Of a DNA stretch of 64,000 nucleotides, positions 48,401 to 59,871 are shown piece after piece. The notes under the pieces were generated by a model, which saw nothing but the letters and a program-made list of their open reading frames with translations, ran no database searches and was not told the origin of the DNA. The position numbers and the translations under genes were made by a program. Source of the stretch: Macropodus opercularis (Eukaryota > Chordata > Actinopteri > Anabantiformes > Osphronemidae); assembly GCA_030770545.1 (NCBI GenBank), contig JAUCMP010000028.1, positions 16,582,001 through 16,646,000 on the forward strand, given 5' to 3'. Each line of letters starts with the position of its first letter. Position 1 is the first letter of the stretch.

Positions 48401-51400
48401 GGCAGAGAAAGGCAGGAGAGGGGAGGGAGGGGTGACAGCAGACGAAGCGAAGGACGGAGGAGGGGAAGGAACAGAGCAAGAGAGAGAGAGAGAGAGAGAG
48501 AGTGGCCACAAGTAGGGTTAGAAATGAACGGACAGCAGGAGGAGGGAGAGTCGAGCTGAAGCAACCAGTGCTGATAAAAAAGTCCGTGTGTGGACAAAGG
48601 GGGACACGGGAGGGACAGTATTCTGTCAAACACACATGCAGGACGAAGTGGAGCACAACATGTCTGATCAGTCTGGACGGATCAGAACCAAAGCCAGAGT
48701 TGTTATGCAGGTTAGACTCCTATGGCACATTGTATACATCACTATCACATGTTACTATCACGTCATATGAAGGCAGCAGATGCCGTGGACACGTAGCCGC
48801 TCCTGGATCTGATTCACATCCAAAGTTAGCTACAGAAGCAAACTGTAACCACTACGGATGCCAGCTGGCTTCCTCGGGACCCGATGCACACCTTCACCTG
48901 GCAAAGAAACATCCGGCAACGCGCTGCGGCTGCTGGCCCAGCAGGATCTGAGCCGGTTTGCTATAGAGCACAATCTGCTTCCAAAATAGTTAGAGACTCC
49001 TGGAGCCCAAATCAGTTCGGTGCTGTGCTTATGAAAATGTGGAGGCACAACCCAAAACATGAGAGGAGCAAAGCAAACAGGAACAAGGGGTGACCAGCGA
49101 GTAAGAGGCAGCCTTAAGAGAGTGTGGCGATGAGGAGGACTCACTTTGCCCTGGCTTCTTTCTTTGGAGACGACTCCCCTGTTCTGAGAGACAGATGACA
49201 CCTGGGGAGACAAGCCCCCCAGCTGGGTTCAGTGGCAAACAACACACAAGGTCAAAGGGCAAAAAACTGAGAAAGTTGGGACATGAGAGACAAATGAATG
49301 AAATATAATGAGAAATAAAGGACAGAGAAGAACGACTATCAGAGTAGGGAAGGAAGGAAGCGAACAACATAGAAGATGGCAGACGATCCTACCAAGAGCT
49401 AGTCCCGCAATGTTTCTACCGTCCCAACTTAAACCGAACACGCAGAGGACTGAGCAGCAAACGGCTTCTACGAAAGGTCACCACTGTGCTGCTGTGGCTG
49501 AAAGGAAGCCGTGGGACTAAAGAGCGAGGAACCGCAGGAAGCGGGTCCCGCTGGGCTTTGCAGCTGCTTCGTGCTGCTCGTAGCTGACCTACCTTCCCTC
49601 CTCCAGGCTGGTGCTTCATGTTGTCTGTCGAGCCGATCTTGGAGCGGACGTTGCGGACGTCGGGGGCCGGTGCCGTGCCGGGTCGGGCTGCGGCCTTTGA
49701 GCTGGGAGCCGCGGTGGAAGAAGCGGGCCGGGGGGCGCGCGGCACGGGAGGCTTCTTCTCTGGTACCGTGCCAGCGCCGGAGGAGGGCGCGGCCGCTTTG
49801 GGTGCTGCCGTACGGGTGCGAGAGGCAGCGGTGCTGGACGCGGTGCTGCGGGGGGTGGGGGTGGTGGCGGGGGTGGTGGGCTTGGGCCTGGCAGAGGTGG
49901 CTGCAAAGGAGAATATCGAGTCACATAAAATCACGTCATGAGCAGTTGGTGATCGTAACAGTCGCCGTGAGACCTTCCAGCCCTGGTTAAGACACGTTTA
50001 ACTGGAGAAGCCCTCACACTTGCCTCCATGTGTCTACAGAGTCATTTGACTTGCTGCGTGAACTCTGGCAGATTAGACGCCCGAAGCTGTATCAGCAGAA
50101 GCTGCAAACTCCTGTCAACAGCAGCGGGACAGTAATCCACAGAGCGCTGAGGGAAGATTTTTAACTCCCGGGCCTTTCAGCGCTAAAGCCTCCCTCTCTG
50201 TTTGAGCCTGCGCAGCATTGTCACGCTTGGACAGTGTGTGTGTCGAGCGTCGTGTCCTTGCTGACAGCTCTCCTGTTGACAAAATGTGAACTAATCTGTT
50301 GACAGGAAGCGTGAAGCTGGAAGTGTGTGGGCAAAGAAAGAGACGAAACGAAACCGCAGAAAGGATTAATGGAGACAAAGCGTGTGCCGAGCACAGGCTC
50401 AGCGCCGCGCCGCCAGAAGCTGAAGCTGTTATCGTGCTATACCTGTGGTGGTCTTCAGAGCGCTGGGCTTCTTCTCTTCTCCAGGTTTACTGTCTGCCTT
50501 TGAGGCTAAAACACAGACGTTAAAGTTAACGGATAACGTGTATGAACAGAGCACAAGCAACTACTCAAACGAGGGGTCTGACAGTCTCCGTACCCAGAGG
50601 CTTTTTGGCTGCGCTGCTGGTCGCGCTGCGACTTGGTGCGGTTGTGCGCGCTGCCGTTGCCGGTTTACTGGCTGCTGTGGTGGTAGTTCCATTCTTGGTG
50701 GCGGCGGCGGAGGCCGTTTGATGTGAGGTGGCAGTGCTGGCCTTTGGCACCGGGGGGCGCCTCTCCAAGCTTGTCTGGCAAACACAGGAGCAGGACGAAG
50801 GACGGAGGGAAAGTGCATTACAATCACTGCTTAATGACGAGTGGGCATCACGTCACATTTCCTCCAAACCCCTAGGATGACGCCCTGCCCTGGGCACTGA
50901 GAGGCTACGGTGGGAGAACCTTTAGGTATTTTCAGTGTGGATATGGACAGGAAATATGGAAGCGTAATGAAAAGGCAAAACAAAAGCTTTGAGCAGCACA
51001 GACGAGCTCCCAACCCTTCATTATAACTAATGTCTCCTCCTTCTAGTCGTTCCAGCAGCTATAGAACTTCAGAGGTTAATCTTAATCTATGCACGTATGC
51101 TCCACCAGCGGCGACCAGCCTGGTGCTGCCTCCGTCTGGGGTTCGACAACGCATCTGTTTCAGTGTTGACGTTTTATTTTGAAGGGCACGTTGGGCGTTT
51201 TTCTCTTTGAAGTGACTACACGGGCAGGACCGGCTGGATGGAACAGCCACCGATGTCCTTCTGCATGCTTTGACTTACTTCACATGCAGCTTTGGCTCTT
51301 GCTCCCTGAAGCTAAAGCCATCAGACTGGTGTGCGTGCTAACAGACAGAGAGACCAGATGGCCACATGCTCTGACCAATGGGGAAACAGATTTCTGTGGG

Positions 51401-54400
51401 CCATGACATTTTATATTCAAATTAAACGTATTTAAATCCGTCCGCCGTGACCTTAACATCAGAGCATAAGTTAAGCGCGTCTGCGTGACTAGTGCAGAGC
51501 TTTTAGGAGTCGTCGTAGCTGAGCGTCCTGCCGGCTCTGACTCTTACCTTGGCCTTGGCGTCGCGTGTCGAGGCTGCGGCTGATGATGAGGGGCGGCTGG
51601 TAGAGGCGGCGGCGGGCTGCTTTGAGCTAGCAGCAGATGTGGATGGTGCCTTAGCTGCGCTGGGTTTTTTGTCTGAGGTGGAGGTGGGGGAGGGTTTGAG
51701 GCGCTTAGTCGGGGCCGGGGCCGAAAGGCCAGCGGCCGCCGCGGAGCTCGGCCGCACTCTGGCAGCGGCGCTTGGCTGCCAGGCAGGACGGCAACATAAA
51801 AGAAAGGACGGAGCAAAATGAGGAGGGAAAGCAGGGGACGGGGGGAAATAAAATGAGGGCGATGGATGACACAAGCAGCGCTGAGCCGCACAAGCAGTAG
51901 TTAAAATCCTAGAATAAAAATGAGCTGAAGTCTGATGAGGATCTGTTATTGCATCCTTCACCTGGAGGCCACATACACTGCAGTACTTGCAGCAGCCTGA
52001 CATGCCTGTTGAGCCTGTGTTCTACTGATTTGAGGACTCCAGGCGTGAACCCTCTCAGCCTGGCTTCCTGTCCTACCTTTGCCGTCTTGTCTGCTGCTGC
52101 CAGGCCTTTGCTGGCTGTCGCGCCGCTTCCGTTCGCTGTGGGTTTCATCTTTTTGGCCTTGTCTCCTGCTTCTGGTTTTGCAGCTTTGTCCTTCTTGTCG
52201 TCTTTCGTCTCGGGCTCGACTTCGCTCGTTGGCAGTGGCTTTTCCGCGGGCTTCTCCGACACGTCCTCTTTGTCAGTGTCAGGCTTTTCTTTCGTGGTTT
52301 CCTCTGCATCTGTCGCCTTTGCCTTCGCGTCGTCCTTCTTCTCCAGCGTGTCGGCATCGAGCTCGACGGGCGTCGGCTGTGGCTCTGGCCACTTCTCCAC
52401 TTGGTCCGTATGCTCTTTGACATCCGTCGGCTGTGTTTTCCCGCCGTCTGTGCTCTCAGCTTTGTCTTCTGCTTTCGACTTGTCATTTGTGTCCAGCTTT
52501 TCTACATTCAGAGCTTTCTCAGCTACGATCTCTACCTTTTCCTTCTTGTCCTCTTTATCCGCCTTCCCCAGTTTCTCTGGTGATTCATCTGCCTTCTTCA
52601 CTTGAGCTTCTTTTTCTGCTTCTTTGTCTTCCTCCGCTTTCTCTTTTTCATTCCTCTTCTCATTCTCCTTCTTAATCTCTTCTACCTGTTCTGTCTGTTT
52701 GTCTGTGTCCTTTGCTGCTTCTTTCTCCTCTTTCATCTTCTCTCCCTCCTTCTCTTTTACCTTTTCTGCCTCTCTGTTCTGTTCTTTCTGATTTTCCTTC
52801 TCTGTTACTTTCTCCAGCTTAGCAGGAGTCTCATTGTTCACAAACTCAACCTTAACGCTCTTCTGCTCTGTGTTTTTCACAGTCTCGAACACGTCCACCT
52901 TCTTCACGTCGTCCTCCGGCTTCTCTTCCTTCTTCTCTGTCTTCTCCGATTTGTCCGGTTTTACTGCAAATAAACAAAAAGTGAACATTTAAATGAAAAT
53001 CAGTTCATTAAAGTAACGTCCTATTATCGTCTATTTAGTACAAACAGGTATCAGTTCTGCCATAACAACCAAAACTAGGAACTATCGTCAAATCCAGAAC
53101 AATCTAAACACAATTATATTAGAATATTACTGAAGTTTTTCATTGAGTTTAATATTATATATATATACATTATTATAACTATTGGATCTGTGTGAGCACA
53201 CTCGAATTTACCACATAGTTAACATCACTGTTGGACAAAGTACCCTGTTGTAAGCCAGTCGCTATGGCAACTCAGATGCTGACCTAGTGAAGCGCGATGT
53301 GTTATCACATACACCAATAGCACGACCTCATCAATGAATGTCCATGTCATCCTAGCGTCTCCGTCGTCACAGACTACTGCATCAACATGTTTTGTCTTTA
53401 ACGCCATTTGTTTCACGCTGTGAACACGGGTGAACGCGCTGACTCTCGAAACCGAAATATCACACGACAGAAGCCACAACTCTTCCTGTTGTCTCCCTGA
53501 AACATTCAGAAGCATCACTGACCTCAGGTGATGATGATCTAACACTGAGGAAGCAGAACACGGTCACAGCTTCAGAGGCTGAGTCGTCTGACATAACGTG
53601 ACGGACTCGGCTCCGTCCTCTCCAGCTTGGGAGCACAGTCCCACAATGTAGGTCACACAGAACTCTGTGAACCCTCTGACCTGAAGGATGCGCTTGGCAA
53701 GGATTCAGTGAGCTCAACAGAAACCCATTTACACTTTGTCACACACAAACCATCACTGGATTACTGTTGGGATCGCATCTGCTCAGGAACGTAGATCCTC
53801 GTATATGGGAAATGTAGATGTTTTGTGCTTAGGCTGTGATTGGACGCAACGCCTGGGCGACGGACCGAAAGCCCTCAGGATACAAGCGCCAACCTGCAGC
53901 GCCTCTCTTCCTGTTCTGGAGGACGGTGAAGGGGAACCGGTCCACGATGCTGCAACCGGCGGGTAAGGAACGAGCCCGATCACGCGCTCTGCTCCGAGTC
54001 TGCCGCCGCGACGCGAGCAGCCACGAGCAGCCACGTCACTGACTGAGAACCAGTCGTCGGAGGATGACACGCAGAGCCCGGCCGGGTCGTCTCACAGTAA
54101 GACAAGAGGCCGAACTCGTTAGGTCTGAGCAGAGAAGTAAGAACTTCAGATGTGCTTCACTGTCTCAGTAACTGTGCGGCCGCGTGTGGTTTCCAGCTGT
54201 TAACGTAGCATTTCACTGTTCTTGTAACGCGCCTGCTAGACGTGTGAATTCACCTTCGCAGGCCAATGCAGGCAAGCTACACATTCTTGCTCTGCTGCCT
54301 TGTGGTGAAGCATCTGTGTTCTCCATCTGTGCTTTGTTCCGGTACGTTCCCTCTGATTCCTGAACTTCCATTGTTCTCTGGAAACTTGCTCTTCGTCCAA

Positions 54401-57400
54401 CCACATACTCGCACGTGGATCGAACATAACCACCATCTTAAGTAACACATCTGACACCCGCCATCTTGGTGACCTGAGATTCACTTCCCCTCTCTCTCTC
54501 ACACCCATCCACCCTTAGCTGACACCTCAAGACACGGCCGTGCACCATAGAGCAGTAGTACTATTTCCCAAATTGGTTATTGGTCCCTGGAAACAGGGTG
54601 GTGACTCGAAATTCATTAGATAGTTAACATATAGTTAATCTAATCTCAAATAAGTATCATTTATCAATGATCAGATTTAGCCAATAAGTATCATAATTAA
54701 TGCTCCTTTGTTCACCAACATTACTCCAGTGCTTTAAACCACCTCTGCAGCAGCTGTGCTAATACTGTTAAAATGATATTGTCTACATTAGTCCACGGAA
54801 GCAGCTTCGGTAGAACGACGCGGGCAGAAAAACAGGAGGGTAAAGACCAAACCAGGGACGTACTGCACAAGACCAAGACGCTGAGAAGAGACTCAAGATC
54901 AACCTGATCCGCTAGTTAGGACAGAAACCTGGAGTGTGGAAGGCTGGTGAAAATGACACATCAGCCAAACACCGACTCACTTCTATCCCTATTTACACTG
55001 TGCCGTCACGTTCATCACATTATTTTCAGCAAAACAATTATGCAACTGGGTTTAATTCAACTGTGATATGATGCACAGGTGAAGTGGAGGGAACAGGAAA
55101 AGCATCTGAGCTAAAACTGTCATCGTCATTTCTATTTTCCACCATGCGTCTGAATCCTTGTCTTTTTTCTCACCCAGTCGTGTGAAACCTTGAGCTTCAG
55201 ACATCGGTTGACCAGGACGTTAAAGGAACAGTGACAGGAGGAAATCTGGTGTTAGACAGGTTCAAATGTGAACAAATCATTCTCATGTGTAGAATGAAGT
55301 ATTGACGGAGCTTCTGCCAAGGACAAAGGCCTGAAGGGTGAGTGTAACGTGAAGGGGAGCATGAGAACATGTTGGCAGGGTGGAGGTCAGGGATGATGTC
55401 AGTCATTACTCCTACTTTACAGTAATTCATCTCGACATCACGCATGTAGGATTTAGGTCACAGAGTCAGCGTTGTCTGCTGAAAATGCTGGGCGGAAACT
55501 CAATGAACTGCTCCTGCACAGGCGTGAACCACGGGCGACTGATGTGGTTTGCTCATCACTAAGGATGTTTTCTGCTCTGACTGAAACGAGCTCAGTCCAG
55601 GTGGAACTGGTGCCTCTTGGTTTCTATTTCTACTAATGTTTACTTCGCCTCAGGTCACACAGTTATTACGTGGGATTAATCACGCTAATAACATCATTTC
55701 GCTTCTGGAGTCCCAGTATGTGTCTCATTACGGTTACGCTCATGCAGGGTTTTTAAGTCAGGACACACTGGAGACCTGCTTGTGTCATCATGTCGTGAAG
55801 TGGCTTTACGGGGCCGGTCTGGTGTTTTAGAGACACCTGACCAGCATTTGCATGAGCTACAGAAACACAGCGACGTGTTTGCTAATGAACCTGAATCTGG
55901 ACTGTTCATCGACCGGTCAACCCCGGACGCGTCTCATTTCAACCCTGCCGCTGTTCGTGCCACAACACTCGAAGCTTTCACTCTAAATGAGGCGGAAGCC
56001 ACACATGCTTTAAAGTGGCAGTGAGTGGAGCTCATGGTGAACCATCCTGTCTAAGGGGGAGACCCTGTGACTTGGTGATATCCACCTCTGTTAAAGTGCT
56101 TGTACAGAAAGCTGTTTTCCAATCCTTCCACACCGTATAAGCCGAGCAGACACTAGTAATGATGACCTGCTGTACAGTATATGTGGATGCTGCTGCTGCT
56201 GCTGCTGCTGAGTGTAGTGATGCTATTCTGAAGTCAGGCACTGCATCATTCTAAACACGAGGAGGATGCTCATTGCTGAACACACCACTGCGTTGGGCTG
56301 GACTCCACAGGCTGACCCAGTTTTGGCTCAGTCATCATTTGACTTGACAGTGGCGTGTCTTCCACCATCTTGGCTCTGTCTTCACTAAGAATCTGGCTTA
56401 TAACATAAAGACAAAACAACGAGCTGGACAGAACTCCTGAAGAACAGAATGAAGACGGTCCGGAGAACAACGGCAGCAGCTGTAACGAGCTGCGCTGCAC
56501 TGACCCTGTACGTCCACGTCAACATCTGGCCTGACGCGGACTCTATCCCGACCTACTACCGAGCCCCCTGCACTGATTCCTGGCCCTGCCTCTCTGTCTT
56601 TGACACGGTTAGTGTGTTTAATGCTCTCAGTAATATTAATGAAGCATAATGAATGTGCCACATTGGCTTGTGGCTTTTTTGCGCTGCTACAGACACCGAC
56701 TGGGCTTTAAAATGCGAGCCCGACAAACGCAGAGGATAAGAGAAGAAATGCACGTCAACACATCTGTGGCCTCAACGTGAAGCTACTGCATCTCTCAGCA
56801 CCTAATCAAGCCCAGATGACTCAGGCACAAGCAGAGGCTCAACTTCTGAACAGTATGTGGAACATTAATGGACCGATATGTTAATAAGTTCTTCATTTCC
56901 AGTCATTTAGGTGTTAACACGCTGCTCACTAAGCACATGATGCCTGAACACATTACACACACACACCAGCAGCATTTTAATGAACAAGTAGCTCTGAGCT
57001 TTGACGTCATGAACACGGATGGGACATTCCAGCAGCAGCTGTGACTGCAGGTACAATCACACAATCGGACACATGAAGACTCACATGAACAACGCATTTA
57101 TCAGTAATCTCACGCTACTGAATCCCTGATTGCAGACAAGCTCCACGGGCTTCTGTCAATGACTCCTGGGACAGACACCACTAAAATGAATGACAGGCTG
57201 CTCTGTCGTTCTGACTTTCAGCTATTGATTCTTTCCCTCTCGCATCTTCTGAGCCCCTCCCTTCAGTCGGCCTCCACAGCATGTCTAGACCAGAATTACA
57301 GACACGGCACTGAATCGCTGCCTTAACAAACCAGAGCGTCCATAATCTCCCGTGTCCCCATGTGTAGCCAATGCTCTGCAAACTGAAAGCACCTGGTGAA

Positions 57401-58760
57401 GAGTCCACCGCACTTATTTAGGCAACAAACAAAGCTGCAAACGTGACCTTCACCTACCATCGGCTGAGATGAAGGGGGTGGTGGTGGAATTCAAGTCAAG
57501 CTTGTTATAGCCACAAAGTTCAGCGTCAGTGTCCGTTGCATCCACTTTGCTGCTGCCAAACGAATGTTCAACGCCATATTTACCGCTAGAGCCGGTAGTC
57601 GCAACGGAGCTGGGGTCCATCTTACTAAAGCCCTTGGGGCTTAAGGGCACTGGAAGCACAATGCCACCGAGCTCTGACCTAAAGTCCTCCACTGGAGGCT
57701 GCAGCGACGGCAGAGCGAGGCTGCTGTTGCAGTCCAGTGGGGGGAACGGGGACAGGCTCTGACGGGGCTCCGCTGGGGGTTGCCGCAGGTCGGCGTGCGC
57801 GGTGCCTGCAGCTGAAAGGGTGGGCGGAGGCGTCGGGGGCTGATCTTCTGCAACGGTCAGCGAACGCTTCATAGAATGCGGTGAGCGACGCACAACTCCC
57901 ATGGGTGACGCCAGCTGGTCCAGCTCTGGCCCATCTCCGCCTGGGTATTTATCGGGCAGCTCTAGGCTGGTGGGTACCGAAAGGTGGGAACATTCGGACA
58001 TGGCTCGCCGCATAGCTTTCCTCTGCTGTTGAGCGCGCCCCATGAAGCAAGGCTCCAACTCCTCTTCTTCTTCCATCTCCTCTTGCTCACTGTTGTCTCC
58101 GGAGGAGCCCCCAGAGACCTGTTGGGCTCCCAGGGCTGCCCCTGCTCCAGCCACGACCTCATCATCCCTCTCCAGGGAGTTGCTCCTGATAACACAGTAG
58201 TTGGGGGACACCTGCGGCACGGCAACCTTTGGACTGGATTTGTTAAAACTGGAGTTGTTCCACGAATCACCATGTACTGGAGATGCCTCCATCAGTGTGG
58301 CTCCCATGGAGTGTGGAGGCTCCACAGATCGAGCTGGAGATCCTGGAACTGGAGGCAAGGACCCTCGGCTGGTGCCAAGGGCGGAGGGTAGTTTTCCTGG
58401 GGAAGCCGGGGACGGGGAGGATGACGGGGGGCTGTCTGGGCTCTCCCCTGCGCTGCCCAGTGAGGCATTACCCAGTGAGGTGCTTCCAGAGATGCCCCCA
58501 ACTCTGCCCGACACTCTCAGATCTGCATCCATGCTGCCCCTGCCCGGTTGCTCGAAGAAGCACAGCTTGTCTTCGTCGGTGAGTCCAGTCGGTGCCAGCG
58601 GTCCATCGCCTGCCCCCAGGCCCCTTGGGGTGCCCATGCCTGGGGGGTGCTGCCAATCCCAGCCCTCAGCTGGCACCGTGGGTGACAGGGGCGGCACCTT
58701 GCACAGCTCAGTGTAGTCTGAGAAAGGAGAGGCCGCCTGCTGGTCCGAGAGAGAAGACAT
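45406..58760 (-). CDS. map4: Microtubule-associated protein 4 family protein (MAP2/tau superfamily)
   Basis: Exons: 57458-58760, 52077-52963, 51548-51775, 50594-50774, 50443-50505, 49593-49900, 49145-49183, 48270-48362, 47736-47817, 47189-47301, then 45406-45663, giving 1184 codons in one frame; the alternative exon 45994-46174 changes the end. The N-terminal 434 residues (single exon) are Ser/Pro-rich and disordered. Residues 435-730 are extremely Lys/Glu-rich; 731-960 are Ala/Ser/Pro/Lys-rich. Four tubulin-binding repeats follow at about 965-1099: VRSKIGSTDNMKHQPGGGK, LGSKDNMKHVPGGGN, CGSKDNIKHKPGGGD, VGSMDNVSHSPGGGS. Then comes RTDHGADIV. The repeats and the alternative tail ending LDSRIPET point to MAP4 rather than MAP2 or tau. 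The protein binds and stabilises microtubules in the cytoplasm. The N-terminus differs from the mammalian MAP4 start I know, so exon 57458-58760 may belong to an alternative or fish-specific isoform. Confidence 0.88.
45994..46174 (-). other. map4: map4 alternative C-terminal exon
   Basis: Between a tttctag acceptor and a gtaagt donor, this 181-nt exon reads AEGGQETTEGTPLSGAPAPG..., ending EPQALDSRIPET. It corresponds to the human MAP4 tail that ends AQTLDSQIQETSI. It enters in phase 0 from exon 47189-47301 and leaves in phase 1, so splicing onward to 45406-45663 gives an immediate TGA. Confidence 0.88.
47189..49900 (-). other. map4: map4 microtubule-binding repeat region
   Basis: Repeat 1 ends exon 49593-49900. 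A 39-nt linker exon (49145-49183, NRGVVSKERSQGK) joins it to repeat 2 (48270-48362). Repeat 3 is exon 47736-47817 and repeat 4 is exon 47189-47301. Each has the GS-x-DN-x-x-H-x-PGGG signature that contacts tubulin. Repeat 2 has Leu where tau-family repeats 2 and 3 usually have Cys. Confidence 0.93.
48479..48502. repeat. (GA)n microsatellite in a map4 intron
   Basis: About 12 AG units just upstream, on the gene strand, of exon 48270-48362. Confidence 0.95.
52077..52963 (-). other. map4: map4 Lys/Glu-rich (KEKE-type) exon
   Basis: One 887-nt exon encoding about 296 residues dominated by Lys, Glu, Asp and Ala (for example EKEGEKMKEEKEAAKDTDKQ). It joins exon 1 at GAT G|TA AAA and leaves in phase 0. 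The composition predicts an extended, disordered projection domain. The opposite strand holds a long open frame that is merely a shadow of this composition. Confidence 0.9.
53835..54085. promoter_or_regulatory. CpG-rich patch inside map4 intron 1, possible alternative promoter
   Basis: About 250 bases with markedly more CpG than the flanks and a CRE-like ACGTCA near 54031. It sits 0.9-1.1 kb upstream of map4 exon 2 on the gene strand. Promoter function is only inferred. Confidence 0.3.
56189..56210. repeat. (CTG)7 triplet repeat in map4 intron 1
   Basis: Seven uninterrupted triplets; reads CAG on the map4 strand. Confidence 0.97.
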
Positions 58761-59060
58761 CTATCCACTATCTGTCCTTTCCCTTGGTCCTTTCTTTGTC
58801 TCTGCCTTTGTCTCAGGCTCAGGTGCCTAGAGGTGATCTTCACCACTTTCCCTCTCTCGAGTTTTCTTTGTCGTGCGGTGTTGTTCTCTACTGTTCACTC
58901 ACTCAGATGCTCTGTGTGTCTGTAGATTGTCTTGTGTTGTAGCTCTGTTGTCAACTGAAACACGCACTGAGGGTGAACGGGACGAGCAGATCTCTCTCTC
59001 GCTCCCTCCCTCTTTCTGTCTCTCTCTCTTTGGTTCTCTCGCTGATTATTACAGTTGTCA
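58761..59060 (-). promoter_or_regulatory. map4: map4 5' UTR and presumed promoter region
   Basis: Upstream of the map4 ATG at 58760 the gene strand is purine-rich (GA tracts, 58780-58860 and 58985-59040) and offers no pyrimidine tract for an acceptor. The exon therefore most likely begins transcription here rather than being internal. No TATA box is evident. Confidence 0.45.
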
Positions 59061-59818
59061 TGTGACCAAGTTGTGGCTGCCAATTGGCTGCTGCCAGCTC
59101 CAGATCCCACCCACTGTGGTGGAGTGAGCAATCCCCCTCCTGTAGTTTTCTGTTTCAACCACATCATTTGTCTGATTCTGTCTCACGGTCACACACTGTC
59201 CAGACAGTTCACACTCTATATGTCACAGATGCTGTCTGAACGAACGTATGCACACGCTGCGCACGAGCAACGCGATGATGTATCTCGGTTTCACCCGTTA
59301 GCTGCACACGCTCCCGCTTCCCTTTCCCCGTAAACTGCACACCCTGAGAAGAACGCCACTCGTGTGTGAGAATGTATTCAACTGCCTATTTTGAGACTGA
59401 ATAATAATGAGAAGAAAAATAAGAGGATACAGGTGGATGAAGGGTGAAGAGAGGCTGCATCTGGTGTTGAACACACTCCACTGCGCCTCAGACACACACA
59501 TGCACACACACTCTCTCTCTGCACACAGAAGCTCCGGGACTTTCTAAAATTCAGCGTATCGCCACACACTAAGGTTCGGAATGAACGGCAACACGTCACG
59601 GAGGAGAAGCAACATGCTCACATGTGCACCGGTGCAGTCACACACTCAGACAAAGACATATATGCTTATGCCTGCACAACTAAGACGACATCCACGAGGC
59701 TGACGCAGACGGACATGCTTATACGTGCAAAACACAGTCGAACCTTGAAGGAAGTCATGCACAAAGACAACAGTAAGCGCCAGTTCAACTTATTCTGTCC
59801 ACAACAAAAAAGGCTCCT

Positions 59819-59871
59819 GATTTAAACAGGCAGATTTAAACAGGCAGTTCAGCGAACTGCCTGTTTAAATC
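59819..59871. repeat. Perfect 18-bp-arm hairpin with tandem half-copy
   Basis: GATTTAAACAGGCAGTTC (59833-59850), loop AGC, and its exact reverse complement (59854-59871). The first 14 bases of the arm are also repeated directly upstream at 59819-59832. Confidence 0.97.

Larger units (their letters stand above)
52964..57457 (-). other. map4: map4 intron 1
   Basis: A 4.5-kb intron. It holds a (CTG)7 run (56189-56210) and a CpG-rich patch (about 53835-54085) that could be an alternative promoter. Reading frames here are short, and none shows a recognisable domain. Confidence 0.7.

Noticed and set aside
49511..49990. Plus-strand frames of 159 and 107 codons
   Set aside because: Opposite strand of map4 exon 49593-49900, whose GC-rich Ala/Pro coding removes stops from other frames.
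51949..52605. 218-codon plus-strand Ser/Phe-rich open frame
   Set aside because: Exact antisense shadow of the map4 Lys/Glu-rich exon.
58201..58716. 171-codon plus-strand open frame
   Set aside because: Antisense of map4 exon 1; no independent signal.
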